64,000 nt of DNA from Heritagella_A intestinalis (GCA_904418995.1 CAJFQF010000010.1:16131-80130); one strand, 5' to 3'. Positions 27,350 through 36,554 are shown, counted from the stretch's first letter. Made by a program: numbers and translations. The notes: generated by a model from the letters alone, not told the origin.

Positions 27350-28815
27350 GCGTACTGGAACCTCTCCGCTCTATGCTGGACCAAAAGCAGCTTTCCGCCC
27401 TGGAACTGACCCAATATTTTCTGGAAACCATCCGGCGGGACAACCCCGCTCTCCGCGCCCTACTATACACGGCAGAGGAAACGGCCCTGGAACAGGCGAA
27501 ACTGGCAGACCGCCGTTTGGCGGCAAGGGAACCCCTCTCCCCTTTGACCGGCATTCCCATGGTGCTCAAGGACAACATCAGCACCCGGGGACTGCCTACC
27601 ACCTGCGGCTCCCGGATGCTGGAGGGATACCGGCCTGTCTATGATGCGGCAGTGTGGGAAGCCTTGGGGAAACAGGGCGCGGTGCTTTTGGGCAAGGGGA
27701 ACCTGGACGAATTCGCCATGGGTTCTTCCACGGAAACCTCCTGCTTTGGCCCCAGTCGAAACCCCTGGAATCCCTCGCTTTCTCCGGGCGGCTCTTCCGG
27801 CGGGCCGGCGGCGGCAGTGGCCGGCGGGCTGGCAGTCTGCGCTCTGGGCTCTGACACAGGCGGCTCCATTCGGCAGCCGGCGGCCTTCTGTGGGATTACC
27901 GGCCTGAAACCCACCTACGGAGCGGTTTCCCGGTGGGGGCTCATCGCCTATGCTTCCAGCCTGGATCAAATCGGTCCCATGGCCCTGTGCGCCAAAGATG
28001 CCGCCCTGCTGTTAGATACCATTACCGGCCCCGACTCCCGGGACGACACCCACCGGGGATTGGCTCCCGTTTCCGGCTCTTTGGAGGAACCGATTCGGGG
28101 ACAGAAAGCCGCCATTCCCCGGGAAATGCTGGAAGGCGCTTCCCCTGCCGCCATTGGCGCGGTAGAGGATACCCTCCGGCGGCTGGAAGCCCTGGGCGTC
28201 TCTGTGGAGGAAATCTCCCTGCCGGCGTTACAGCTGGCCGCCCCCGCCTATTACATTGTCGCTTGCGCCGAGGCCTCCTCCAATCTGGCCCGGTATGACG
28301 GAATCCGCTACGGCCATCGGAGCCAAAAGCCCGCTGCCAGCTTTCAAGAGGCGGTGGGCAACAGCCGCCGGGAGGGCTTTGGCCCGGAGGTGCGCCGGCG
28401 CATCCTCATGGGGGCCTGGGTGCTCTCTGCCGGCCACCGGGAGCAATATTACCAGCAAGCCCAAAAGGCCCGGCAGGCGGTCAAGGATTCCCTGCTGGAA
28501 GCCCTTTCCCGGTTCGATTTCCTGCTGGCTCCCCCCTTCCCCGCCACGGAGCTGCCCTTGGGACAGGCCCTGAAAGACCCGGTTGCCCTGTATCAGGCGG
28601 ATTTGTGTACGGTGCCTGCCAGTCTGGCCGGCCTGCCGGCCCTATCCACCCCCAGCGCGGTTTGGGAAAACGACCATCCCACCGGGGTGCAGCTCATCAG
28701 CCGGCCCTTTGCCGACGGTCTGCTTCTCCGGGTGGCCCATCACTTGGAACAGACGGGAACCCGCCTCCCGCTTCCAAAGCCTGTAGCTGCCCTGCTGCAA
28801 AAGGAGGTTCTGTGA
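27346..28815 (+). CDS. gatA: Glutamyl-tRNA(Gln)/aspartyl-tRNA(Asn) amidotransferase subunit A
   Basis: GatA is the glutaminase subunit that supplies ammonia for amidating Glu-tRNA(Gln). The 489-residue amidase-signature protein has the full Lys/cis-Ser/Ser triad: Lys75 in VLKDNIS, Ser150 in SPGGSSGGP and Ser174 in SDTGGSIRQP. The GTG start overlaps the gatC stop and has a purine-rich site (AAAGGGGG) seven bases upstream. Its TGA overlaps the gatB ATG by one base, so all three subunits are translationally linked. Confidence 0.97.
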   Translation: MSVLEPLRSMLDQKQLSALELTQYFLETIRRDNPALRALLYTAEETALEQAKLADRRLAAREPLSPLTGIPMVLKDNISTRGLPTTCGSRMLEGYRPVYDAAVWEALGKQGAVLLGKGNLDEFAMGSSTETSCFGPSRNPWNPSLSPGGSSGGPAAAVAGGLAVCALGSDTGGSIRQPAAFCGITGLKPTYGAVSRWGLIAYASSLDQIGPMALCAKDAALLLDTITGPDSRDDTHRGLAPVSGSLEEPIRGQKAAIPREMLEGASPAAIGAVEDTLRRLEALGVSVEEISLPALQLAAPAYYIVACAEASSNLARYDGIRYGHRSQKPAASFQEAVGNSRREGFGPEVRRRILMGAWVLSAGHREQYYQQAQKARQAVKDSLLEALSRFDFLLAPPFPATELPLGQALKDPVALYQADLCTVPASLAGLPALSTPSAVWENDHPTGVQLISRPFADGLLLRVAHHLEQTGTRLPLPKPVAALLQKEVL

Positions 28816-30236
28816 TGGAATACGAACTGGTCTGCGGCCTGGAGACCCATGTGGAGCTCTCCACCAAAACCAAGCTGTTCTGCGACTGCCCCACTGCCTT
28901 TGGCGGGGAGCCCAACACCCGGTGCTGCCCGGTGTGTTTGGGACTGCCCGGCAGCCTGCCCAAGCTCAATCGGGAGGCTGTGGGCTTTACGGTGCTGGCG
29001 GGGCTGGCCCTGGGGTGCACCATTTCTCCCCGTTCCCATATGGACCGGAAAAATTACTGCTATCCGGATTTGCCCAAAGCCTATCAGATTTCCCAATACG
29101 ATGTGCCTCTGTGCCGGGACGGCCAGGTGACCCTCTCCAACGGCCGGGTCATCCGCATTGCCCGCATCCACTTGGAAGAGGACGCTGGGAAGCTGATTCA
29201 CCGGCAGGGGGAAACCTGCATTGACTACAACCGCTGCGGCGTGCCCCTTATCGAGGTGGTGACGGAGCCGGATTTCCGCTCCGTGGAGGAAGCCCGGGAG
29301 TATTTAGAGCTGCTCCGGCTGACCATGCGGTATCTGGGAATCTCCGACTGCAAAATGCAGGAGGGCTCCCTGCGCAGCGATGTGAATGTCTCCCTGCGGC
29401 CTAAAGGTGCAAAAAGTTACGGTGTGCGCACGGAAATCAAAAACATGAACTCCTTTACCTTTATGGAGCGGGCCATCCGCTATGAGGCCCGGCGGCAGGA
29501 GGCCATTCTCCGACAGGGGGGCTCCGTTTCCCAGGAAACCCTGCGGTATCTGCCGGAACAAGACCGCACCGAGCCCATGCGCAGTAAGGAGGACGCCCAG
29601 GATTACCGCTTTTTCCCGGAACCGGATCTATGCACCGTGGCAGTTTCCCCGGAGTGGGTGGAAAAACTGCGGGGCTCCCTGCCGGAGCTGCCCCGGGAAA
29701 AGCAATCCCGGTTCCAAAAAGAATACGGCCTGCCGGAAGAGGACGCCAAGCTGCTAGTGCAGCACCGGAAAATCGCGGAATATTTCGAGGAAACGGCCCG
29801 GGAAGTGGAGGAACCGCGAAACGCCGCCCGATGCATTTTGGAGCAGGTATTCCGCCGGTTGAAAACCGAAGAGGAAAAAGAGCAGGGAGAGATTCCCGTC
29901 CCGCCGGAGGAGCTCAGTGGGCTGATTCGCCTGCTGGAAACAAAAAAGATTCGCCGGGACCTGCTGCGCTCCACCTTAGAAACCATGCTGGACACCGGCA
30001 AGTCCTGGAAAGAAATCCTAAAGCCGGAAGATTTAGAGGGCATTTCCCCGGAGAAGCTCCGGGCACTATGCCAAAAGGCTATCGAGAACAACGCAAAGGC
30101 GGCCCAGGAATACCGGGACGGCAAGGAAAAGGCCCTGAAAGCCCTCATGGGCGCTGTCATGCGGGAGTGCCGGGGCAAGGCCGACCCTGCCCAGACGGAA
30201 GCTCTGCTGAAAGCGCTGCTGCAAGAACCGTGCTGA
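28815..30236 (+). CDS. gatB: Glutamyl-tRNA(Gln)/aspartyl-tRNA(Asn) amidotransferase subunit B
   Basis: GatB phosphorylates the mischarged tRNA glutamate and accepts ammonia from GatA. The 473-residue product starts EYELVCGLETHVELSTKTKLF and has CCPVCLGLPGSLPKLN, the MDRKNYCYPDLPKAYQISQYD segment and, at the C terminus, the YqeY-like helical tail domain. The ATG follows AAGGAGG. The presence of GatCAB implies that Gln-tRNA is made by the indirect route. Confidence 0.97.
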   Translation: MEYELVCGLETHVELSTKTKLFCDCPTAFGGEPNTRCCPVCLGLPGSLPKLNREAVGFTVLAGLALGCTISPRSHMDRKNYCYPDLPKAYQISQYDVPLCRDGQVTLSNGRVIRIARIHLEEDAGKLIHRQGETCIDYNRCGVPLIEVVTEPDFRSVEEAREYLELLRLTMRYLGISDCKMQEGSLRSDVNVSLRPKGAKSYGVRTEIKNMNSFTFMERAIRYEARRQEAILRQGGSVSQETLRYLPEQDRTEPMRSKEDAQDYRFFPEPDLCTVAVSPEWVEKLRGSLPELPREKQSRFQKEYGLPEEDAKLLVQHRKIAEYFEETAREVEEPRNAARCILEQVFRRLKTEEEKEQGEIPVPPEELSGLIRLLETKKIRRDLLRSTLETMLDTGKSWKEILKPEDLEGISPEKLRALCQKAIENNAKAAQEYRDGKEKALKALMGAVMRECRGKADPAQTEALLKALLQEPC

Positions 30237-30271
30237 ACCATTACCTTTACTTTTAGGAGGGAGGCAACCCC

Positions 30272-31243
30272 ATGGATGAAAAGAGATTTGCCGTATTGAT
30301 TGACGCGGAAAATGTTTCCAACTCTTATATTAAATATATTTTAGACGAGATTTCCAACTACGGAAACGTCACCTACAAGCGGATTTACGGCGACTGGACC
30401 AGCGCCGCCGCTGCCGGCTGGAAAAAGCAGCTTCTGGAAAATTCTATTACGCCGGTGCAGCAGTACAGCTACACCTATGGCAAAAACGCCACAGACTCCG
30501 CCATGATTATCGACGCTATGGACATCCTCTATTCCGGCAACGTGGACGGCTTCTGCCTGGTGTCCAGCGACAGCGACTTTACCAAGCTGGCCATGCGTTT
30601 GCGGGAATCCGGCATGATGGTCATCGGCATGGGAGAAAAGAAAACCCCCAAGCCCTTCAGCGTGGCCTGCAACGTGTTTAAATATCTGGAAGTCCTCATG
30701 GCCGACGCGGAAGCCGAAGCCGCCGAAGAGGAGAAATCCAATCAGGATGAGGCGGGCAGCGGCGAAAACATGACGGACATCGACACCATTCTCAAGGCCA
30801 TGGTGAACATCATCAGCGAGAACGGCGACGAGGAAAAGGGCATCAGCATCGGCGAGCTGGGGAACCTGCTCTTAAAGCGGTATCCGGACTTTGACGTGCG
30901 GAACTACGGCTATACCAAGCTGTCTAAATTTCTCTCCGCCTTTGACGGCCTGAGCCTGAGCCGCCACAACAATGTGCTCTTTGTCTCCCTGCGCCAGAAC
31001 CACCTGGACGCCGATACTGTCCGCTCCGCCATTGTGGCCTATGTGCGGGATTGGGAGCGGGCCCGCAACGGCAAGCTGAACCTGGGCCAGCTGAACCAGT
31101 GGCTCACCGAGCAGTTCCCCCAGTTCAATGTGAAGAACTACGGCTACACCACCTTTGTGAAGTTTGTCAGCGACATCCACGGCCTGTCTGTGCGCAGCAG
31201 CGGCAAAAACGGCCGGATTAAGCATGTACAGCTCATTCAGTAA
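30272..31243 (+). CDS. NYN-domain ribonuclease-like protein with two OST-HTH (LOTUS) domains
   Basis: The 323-residue protein combines an N-terminal NYN/PIN-like domain (about 1-140) with two OST-HTH domains (about 165-235 and 245-318). The NYN part has LIDAENVS, TDSAMIIDAMDIL and SSDSDFTKLAMRL, giving the acidic cluster of a metal-dependent RNase. The two C-terminal repeats share a FDVRNYGYTKLSKFL / FNVKNYGYTTFVKFV core, the RNA-binding LOTUS type. An acidic linker joins them. It lies 35 bases after gatB and ends at a strong terminator. An RNA-processing or RNA-surveillance role is inferred; the target is unknown. Confidence 0.85.
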   Translation: MDEKRFAVLIDAENVSNSYIKYILDEISNYGNVTYKRIYGDWTSAAAAGWKKQLLENSITPVQQYSYTYGKNATDSAMIIDAMDILYSGNVDGFCLVSSDSDFTKLAMRLRESGMMVIGMGEKKTPKPFSVACNVFKYLEVLMADAEAEAAEEEKSNQDEAGSGENMTDIDTILKAMVNIISENGDEEKGISIGELGNLLLKRYPDFDVRNYGYTKLSKFLSAFDGLSLSRHNNVLFVSLRQNHLDADTVRSAIVAYVRDWERARNGKLNLGQLNQWLTEQFPQFNVKNYGYTTFVKFVSDIHGLSVRSSGKNGRIKHVQLIQ

Positions 31244-31260
31244 TCCCTTTTGCAAAACAA

Positions 31261-31310
31261 ACAGCCCGAACCAGTGTCCCAGAAGGGAAGCCGGTTCGGG
31301 CTGTATTTTT
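31261..31310. terminator. Bidirectional intrinsic terminator
   Basis: A perfect 12-bp stem (31261-31272 with 31293-31304) sits between convergent genes, with T-rich sequence on the exit side for the plus strand and a weaker T run for the minus strand. Confidence 0.9.
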
Positions 31311-31313
31311 CGG

Positions 31314-32096
31314 CTATTCTTTGAAAAAATGGTTTTCTAAAAAGGCGGGGACGTTCCCACACTGCACCGGGAAGCGGGCCAGCAGCGCCGGATGGGCGGT
31401 TTCCATGAGCACAGGATGGCCCACGGTTTCCAGCATGGGGACATCGTTGAAGTTGTCCCCGAAGGCCATGACCTCCTCCGGCAAAATGTTCAACGATTGG
31501 CACAGGGTACGGATACCCACTCCCTTATCTGCCAGGGTGAAATCCAGCCATTGAAGGCCGGCCACGGCTCCGCGAAAGTGGCGGTTCCACTTAGGGGCCA
31601 GCTCTGCTTCTGTTTTGCGGGTATCCGGCACACAGAAAGCGGATACCTTAATAATATCCTCTTGGATTTCTCCCGGATTCTGGATAAGCGCTATGTTGTT
31701 TCCGGTAAAGTCCCGGATATGGGTGACGACTTCCTGGGCCTTGGGCATGAGATAGCTGATATTTGCCCCGGAAATGAGCACCTCGCACTCGGGCCGGGCC
31801 ACAATCTCCCCGATGAGCTGTTCCGCCAGAGCCCGGTCCATGGCGGTCTTTCCCAGCACCGGGGCGGCCTCCCCTTTTCCGTAGACAATGGCGCCGTTCT
31901 CACAGAGATAGTAGATTTCATCTGCCACCGGGGCAAAGAGCCGGCGCAGGCTGGTATACTGCCGGCCGCTGGCGGCGCAGAAGGCAATGCCCTGCTGGGC
32001 CAGCCGGCGGATGAGGGGGAACAGGGCTTCCGGCAGGGTTTTGGCGTCCCCTTGCAGCAGGGTGCCGTCAATATCGCTGGCCACCAAACGAATCAT
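31314..32096 (-). CDS. Cof-type HAD-superfamily phosphatase
   Basis: The 260-residue product is a HAD hydrolase of the Cof/IIB type, which removes phosphate from sugar or cofactor phosphates. Motif I is ASDIDGTLL (Asp8/Asp10), motif II is CAASGRQYTSL, and motif IV is FGDNFNDVPML, with a C2B cap between II and III. It follows the DUF4430 gene by 22 bases. The physiological substrate cannot be assigned. Confidence 0.9.
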   Translation of the reverse strand: MIRLVASDIDGTLLQGDAKTLPEALFPLIRRLAQQGIAFCAASGRQYTSLRRLFAPVADEIYYLCENGAIVYGKGEAAPVLGKTAMDRALAEQLIGEIVARPECEVLISGANISYLMPKAQEVVTHIRDFTGNNIALIQNPGEIQEDIIKVSAFCVPDTRKTEAELAPKWNRHFRGAVAGLQWLDFTLADKGVGIRTLCQSLNILPEEVMAFGDNFNDVPMLETVGHPVLMETAHPALLARFPVQCGNVPAFLENHFFKE

Positions 32097-32118
32097 CAGG
32101 CTGCCTCCTTTTGCCCCC

Positions 32119-32511
32119 TTACCAGCCTACGGTAAGGGTCAGTTCAAAGGTATCCCCATCGGCAATGGGGGTGGCGTCTACGCCGGTGGTGAGGCTTTCC
32201 CCACCCTTGGTCAGGCACCACCACTCCTCTTGAGACTCATCGGCGGTAACGCCATCCACTGTCTGGACATAAAATCCGGCGGACTGCTCTTCTCCGGCAA
32301 TGAGGCCCTCCTGCTCCAGCGCGCCCCGGAGGTATTCCTCTGTTGTCCGGATTTCGTGTTCCCGGAGCATCTGGCCGTCGGTGTACACCTGCACGGTAAT
32401 CTGCTTGACGCCCTCTTCTGTTTGCGGCCTGGTAAACCAATAGACTGCCAGCAGGGCTGCCACTGCCACTACCAGAATGCCCACGCCCAAAAGGGTCTTT
32501 TTATTTTTCAT
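32119..32511 (-). CDS. Membrane-anchored DUF4430 protein
   Basis: The 130-residue product has a single N-terminal membrane segment (about 6-26) and an extracytoplasmic domain of the DUF4430 family, seen by EEYLRGALEQEGLI, YVQTVDGVTAD, EEWWCLTKGGESLTTGVDATPIADGDTFELTLT. The family resembles the C-terminal domain of transcobalamin and is often found on cell-surface proteins, so ligand binding outside the cell is possible. The ATG at 32511 fits the AAAGGAG site better than the in-frame GTG four codons earlier. Function is unknown. Confidence 0.75.
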   Translation of the reverse strand: MKNKKTLLGVGILVVAVAALLAVYWFTRPQTEEGVKQITVQVYTDGQMLREHEIRTTEEYLRGALEQEGLIAGEEQSAGFYVQTVDGVTADESQEEWWCLTKGGESLTTGVDATPIADGDTFELTLTVGW

Positions 32512-32646
32512 GGGGGTCTTCACTCCTTTGCTAAAGTAGTAAAATGGAAAAGGCTTACCCCCTTATTATAACATATCCGCTCGGAGATTTTAGGAAAAAA
32601 CGGCCAATTCCGGGAATTTTTTGTCCGGCTTCCCCTCCGGACTGCA

Positions 32647-32691
32647 AAAAAGCCACCTGAACACAATCTGGGGCGGTTCAGATGGCTTTTT
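32647..32691 (-). terminator. Intrinsic terminator after the acyl-CoA ligase gene
   Basis: A 16-bp stem with one mismatch (32647-32662 with 32676-32691) leaves five T on the minus strand, about 20 bases past the ligase stop. The A and T arms make it usable from both sides. Confidence 0.85.
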
Positions 32692-32708
32692 CTATTACAG
32701 GCAGCGGA

Positions 32709-34349
32709 TTAGTCCATACCGCCCCGAATTTCCACCCGGCGGACTTTGCCGCTGATGGTCTTGGGCAGCTCTGCCACAAAGTCAATAATCCGGGGATACT
32801 TATAGGGGGCTGTCTGCTTCTTTACATAGTTTTGCAGCTCTTTTTTCAGTTCGTCACTGGCTTCATAGCCACGGGACAGCACAATGGTGGCCTTGACCAC
32901 CTGGCCCCGGATCGGGTCCGGCACGCCGGTAATGGCGCATTCCAGCACAGCGGGGTGCTCCATGAGCACGCTCTCAATTTCAAAAGGCCCGATGCGGTAG
33001 CCGGAAGACTTGATGATGTCGTCGTTGCGGCCGATATACCAGAAATAGCCGTCCTCATCCTGCCAGGCCGTATCGCCGGTGTGGTAGATGCCATCGTGCC
33101 ACGCGCTGCGGGTGCGCTCTTCATCCCGGTAATAGCCGTCGAAGAGGCCCACGGGCTTGCCCTTGTCGGTGCGTACCACGATTTCGCCTACCTCGCCGGT
33201 GGGAACCGTGCGGCCTTGGGCATCCACCAAATCCACCGCATAGCAGGGATTGGGCCGGCCGGTGGAACCGGGCTTGGGCTTGGTGCCTACCGGGTTATAG
33301 AGAAGCAGGGTGGTCTCGCTCTGACCAAAGCCCTCCATAAGCCGCAGGCCCGTGGCCTTATAGAACTGGTTGAACACCTCGGGATTCAAGGGCTCGCCGG
33401 CAATGCTGGCGTGCTGCAGGGAAGAAAGGTCGTACTTGGACAAATCCTCCTTGATGAAGAACCGGTACATAGTGGGCGGCGCGCAGAAGGTGGTGATCTG
33501 ATACTTGGCGAAGAGGGGCAGAATCTGCTCTGCATGGAAGCGGTCAAAGTCGCAGACAAAGATGCCCGCCTCCATGAACCACTGGCCATAGAGCTTCCCC
33601 CACATGGATTTCATCCAGCCGGTGTCGGAGATGGTCAGGTGCAGGCCGTCAGGCACAACATTCTGCCAGTATTTCGCCGTGACAATGTGGGCAATGGGAT
33701 AGGTGAAGTCATGGCAGACCATTTTGGGCATACCGGTGGTGCCGGAGGTGAAATAAATGAGCATGGGGTCAGACGCCAAGGTCTCCACCCGCTTGAATTC
33801 ATCAGAGTACTTGAGATATTCCTTGTCAAAGTCCACCCAGTCGGCGTGCTTCCCGTGGACGCTGATCTTGATCTCCACTGTGGGACACTCCGGCAGGGCC
33901 GTATCCACGTGCTCCGCCACATCGCCGTCTGTGGTGCAGATCACCGCCTTAATGCCGGCGGCGTTGCAGCGGTAAGCGATGTCCTTTTTGGTCAGCTGGT
34001 TGGTGGCGGGAATGCCCACAGCCCCCAGCTTGTGGAGCCCCAGCAGGACGAACCAGAACTGATAGTGGCGCTTCAAGATGAGCAGTACCCGGTCTCCCCG
34101 GCTGATGCCCAGGGAAGAAAACAGGTTGGCCGCCCGGTTGCTGGCTTTGGAGATTTCAGAAAAGGTGAAGGTGTGCTCCTCCCCTGCCTCGTTGCACCAG
34201 AGCATAGCCCGGCGCACCGGCTCTTTCTCAGCGATAACGTCCACCACATCATAGGCAAAGTTGAAATCCGGCTGATACACCGGCTCAAACCCTACCAGCT
34301 GGCCGTCATAAAAGGTCTCGCGGCAATATTTCTGATGAATATTCAGCAT
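32709..34349 (-). CDS. AMP-forming acyl-CoA synthetase
   Basis: The 546-residue enzyme belongs to the adenylate-forming family that activates a carboxylic acid with ATP and transfers it to CoA. It has the P-loop-like YFTSGTTGMPK (about 193-203), the GFGQSETT A5 motif, YHTGDTAWQDEDGYFWYIGRNDDIIKSSGYRIGP (A7-A8) and the catalytic Lys in KTISGKVRR near the end. The layout resembles medium-chain/acetyl-type synthetases. It overlaps the XRE-cupin gene upstream by seven bases, so the regulator and enzyme are one unit. The acid used is unknown. Confidence 0.9.
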   Translation of the reverse strand: MLNIHQKYCRETFYDGQLVGFEPVYQPDFNFAYDVVDVIAEKEPVRRAMLWCNEAGEEHTFTFSEISKASNRAANLFSSLGISRGDRVLLILKRHYQFWFVLLGLHKLGAVGIPATNQLTKKDIAYRCNAAGIKAVICTTDGDVAEHVDTALPECPTVEIKISVHGKHADWVDFDKEYLKYSDEFKRVETLASDPMLIYFTSGTTGMPKMVCHDFTYPIAHIVTAKYWQNVVPDGLHLTISDTGWMKSMWGKLYGQWFMEAGIFVCDFDRFHAEQILPLFAKYQITTFCAPPTMYRFFIKEDLSKYDLSSLQHASIAGEPLNPEVFNQFYKATGLRLMEGFGQSETTLLLYNPVGTKPKPGSTGRPNPCYAVDLVDAQGRTVPTGEVGEIVVRTDKGKPVGLFDGYYRDEERTRSAWHDGIYHTGDTAWQDEDGYFWYIGRNDDIIKSSGYRIGPFEIESVLMEHPAVLECAITGVPDPIRGQVVKATIVLSRGYEASDELKKELQNYVKKQTAPYKYPRIIDFVAELPKTISGKVRRVEIRGGMD

Positions 34350-34930
34350 GACTCCTCTTCCTCCTGGTCTTTGATGACAATGGCAAGAAACTGGCAGGGT
34401 TCTCCCCCGGTGGCGATCATGCCGTGGCCGCGGCCGGAATCATAGAAAATGGCATCCCCAGCTTTGAGCTCCTCGGTGTGCTCCTCCATCTGCACCTTGA
34501 GCTTGCCGGAAAGGATATAGTCGAATTCCTGGCCCGCGTGGGTGGAAAGGGCAATGGGAGCCTCCTGTTCTTCCGGAATGTACGGGGCGGTTACCAAAAA
34601 CGGCTCCGCCAGCTTGTGCTTCAGGCGATACCCCAGGTGTTTATAGGTAAAGCCCTTGCGGCGGCGCATATCCAGGCCCTCGTCCTTGCGCACAATACAG
34701 TAGAAGGAAAGGCGGGGATCCTCGCCGGTGAGCAGCTCCACAATGTCCACGCCGAATTTGTCGGCGCACTTGTACAGGAAAGTGAAATTAAAGTCCTTCT
34801 TCCCTTCCTCGCACATCCGGTATTCCTCCGGAGAGACACCCAGGGCCTCTGCCATTTCCTCCATGGTGAACTCACAGATTTCCCGCAGCGCACGGATGCG
34901 CTCGGCAATCTCAACGACTCTTGCTTCCAT
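34343..34930 (-). CDS. XRE-family regulator with C-terminal cupin domain
   Basis: The 195-residue product has an N-terminal helix-turn-helix (about 8-65, with FTMEEMAEALGVSPEEYRMCEEGKK) and a C-terminal cupin (about 115-188, with STHAGQEFDYILSGKLKV and AGDAIFYDSGRGHGM). Such proteins bind DNA and sense a small molecule in the cupin pocket. It overlaps the acyl-CoA synthetase gene and probably controls it, with the acid or acyl-CoA as a possible signal. DNA site not identified. Confidence 0.88.
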   Translation of the reverse strand: MEARVVEIAERIRALREICEFTMEEMAEALGVSPEEYRMCEEGKKDFNFTFLYKCADKFGVDIVELLTGEDPRLSFYCIVRKDEGLDMRRRKGFTYKHLGYRLKHKLAEPFLVTAPYIPEEQEAPIALSTHAGQEFDYILSGKLKVQMEEHTEELKAGDAIFYDSGRGHGMIATGGEPCQFLAIVIKDQEEEESC

Positions 34931-35004
34931 ATAGGTGTCATAACCCCTTTCGTAATAAATATTGTAATGGTGGTGCTTTTATAGTCTCATCGGTAAAGCA
35001 AATG

Positions 35005-35835
35005 TTAAAACCTGCAATAATGAACGGCAACCCCATTATCAGCAGCCGCAATTTTAAATGTTGCAAATTTGCTGTCAGAATCGTCCGCAAGGAAAGGGGC
35101 TGTAAGCTCACATTCCAAATTACTTTCCAGGCAAAACTTATAAAATTCATCTATCAATTTGATAAATTCATCTAATTGCGTCGAGGAAATGCTTATACCA
35201 CCATATACTTCCAATACATCATCGCCTAGATAAGAATCTACATTTTCATCAAATTCCTCCAGCTTTTCAATAAAGGAAGCAAAATACTCGCCAATTTTCC
35301 CCTCCGCAGTACTGTCCTCTCCATCATATTCAATGGTTATGGAGAAATTATAACTATACCACACATTTACGTCAGAGACATCTTCTTTTTTGTTTCCCCA
35401 CGGAATAACATCGCTGTGCTTATCATCAAACACGTAGGTAATGATTTCGTCATCCTGGTCATAATATTCCAAACATTTACAGGTTACATACGGCTTTAAA
35501 TTTTCGGATAAAACATCCTGCCAGTAGGCATAGCCATATTTTTCATCATACCCATCATATCCAATTTTGATAGTCAGCTTTTTTCCTTTGTCCGCCTTGG
35601 CAAGCAACTGGTAAAAAGGATTCTGAGCATCCTTTTTTTGAACCCCTTTCACAGCGGCTTCCAAAGTGGTATCCAACTGATATTGCTGACCATCCAAAGT
35701 AATCTCTAGGCAACTGATACGGTTATAATCAATTGCACCATAATGCCTTTGCAGTTCCTGGATAAATGCCTCGACTTTCTTTGTGTGGTTGTACACGCAG
35801 ATTTTTTCCAACGTAATTACTTCTACGCCCATCAT
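35005..35835 (-). CDS. Unknown 276-residue protein in an AT-rich insert
   Basis: I do not recognise this acidic, soluble protein. It has no signal peptide or membrane helix. The middle part is rich in Tyr and Asp, with IGYDGYDEKYGYAYWQDVL and DDEIITYVFDDKHSD, and the last 70 residues form a likely alpha/beta unit. Base composition is clearly more AT-rich than the flanks and rare codons are frequent, which suggests transfer. The ATG follows GAGGG and lies 21 bases after the gene upstream, so the two form a pair. A cytoplasmic immunity or phage-related role is only a guess. Confidence 0.6.
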   Translation of the reverse strand: MMGVEVITLEKICVYNHTKKVEAFIQELQRHYGAIDYNRISCLEITLDGQQYQLDTTLEAAVKGVQKKDAQNPFYQLLAKADKGKKLTIKIGYDGYDEKYGYAYWQDVLSENLKPYVTCKCLEYYDQDDEIITYVFDDKHSDVIPWGNKKEDVSDVNVWYSYNFSITIEYDGEDSTAEGKIGEYFASFIEKLEEFDENVDSYLGDDVLEVYGGISISSTQLDEFIKLIDEFYKFCLESNLECELTAPFLADDSDSKFATFKIAAADNGVAVHYCRF

Positions 35836-35856
35836 CGACCCTCTTTATCAAACCGT

Positions 35857-36456
35857 TCATGTATCCATAATTTTTTCTAGCACCTGACAGCGAAATGCTT
35901 CATGGAAGGATGGAATTCCCAGTATAAGCATATCGCCACATCTGCTGTCTTTACGCAAAGATTCCCACATGTTTGCGTATACATCAAAAAGGATTGTGTC
36001 ATCATTTTCGTTTCTGATTTCCAATACTAGGCTGTCCAGCGGCGCATAGGGAGACGATGATAAAATGGGTGTAGCTTGCAAAACGGGAGTCGCTGTGATT
36101 CCAAAGCTTTTAAGCTTTGGAATTTCAAAAAAATTACACAATGCAAAAAGCTGATAAGAACCCAATAATTTTGTGAGATTGCTGAAACGATTCTCTACTG
36201 TTCCCTTTTCTGAAAAATAGAAAGGAACCGCTGCTGTCAGCGCTGCCTCGTTTCCATCCACACTCACTTCCAACAAGCTGGTCTTCTCTTCCAATGAAAT
36301 ACTGTGGTTTGATTTTGCTGCTTCTATCAAGTCTACCGCATAACCAGCCGCAGCTCTCAATTGTATTTCCAACGCATTGTGAGGGTTATCGTTTTTTGGA
36401 GTATTCTGTCCGTGCCTACACATTTTGCTCAAGGTATGGTATGTATATTTAGCCAT
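35857..36456 (-). CDS. Unknown 199-residue protein in an AT-rich insert
   Basis: I do not recognise this protein. It is soluble and lacks a signal peptide. It begins AKYTYHTLSKMCRHGQNTPKNDNP, and a mixed alpha/beta body follows. The ATG has AAGGAG eight bases upstream. It is the first gene of the two-gene AT-rich unit between leuS and the XRE-cupin gene, and shares its composition with the next gene rather than with the surrounding DNA. The pair may be a recent import; no integrase or repeat flanks it. Confidence 0.6.
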   Translation of the reverse strand: MAKYTYHTLSKMCRHGQNTPKNDNPHNALEIQLRAAAGYAVDLIEAAKSNHSISLEEKTSLLEVSVDGNEAALTAAVPFYFSEKGTVENRFSNLTKLLGSYQLFALCNFFEIPKLKSFGITATPVLQATPILSSSPYAPLDSLVLEIRNENDDTILFDVYANMWESLRKDSRCGDMLILGIPSFHEAFRCQVLEKIMDT

Positions 36457-36475
36457 AAGCAGCTCCTTGTCAATA

Positions 36476-36494
36476 GAGTTTTAAATTAAAACTC
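36476..36494. other. 8-bp palindrome before the AT-rich gene pair
   Basis: Arms 36476-36483 and 36487-36494 with a three-base loop lie in the 98-base gap after leuS, next to a TTGACA-like box (36469-36474). No T run follows, so an operator or weak hairpin fits better than a terminator. Confidence 0.35.
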
Positions 36495-36554
36495 AGTTCC
36501 CTGTGGATAGCTTTTCTTTGCAACAGAAAACATCTCTTCCCAATGTTCGTCATT

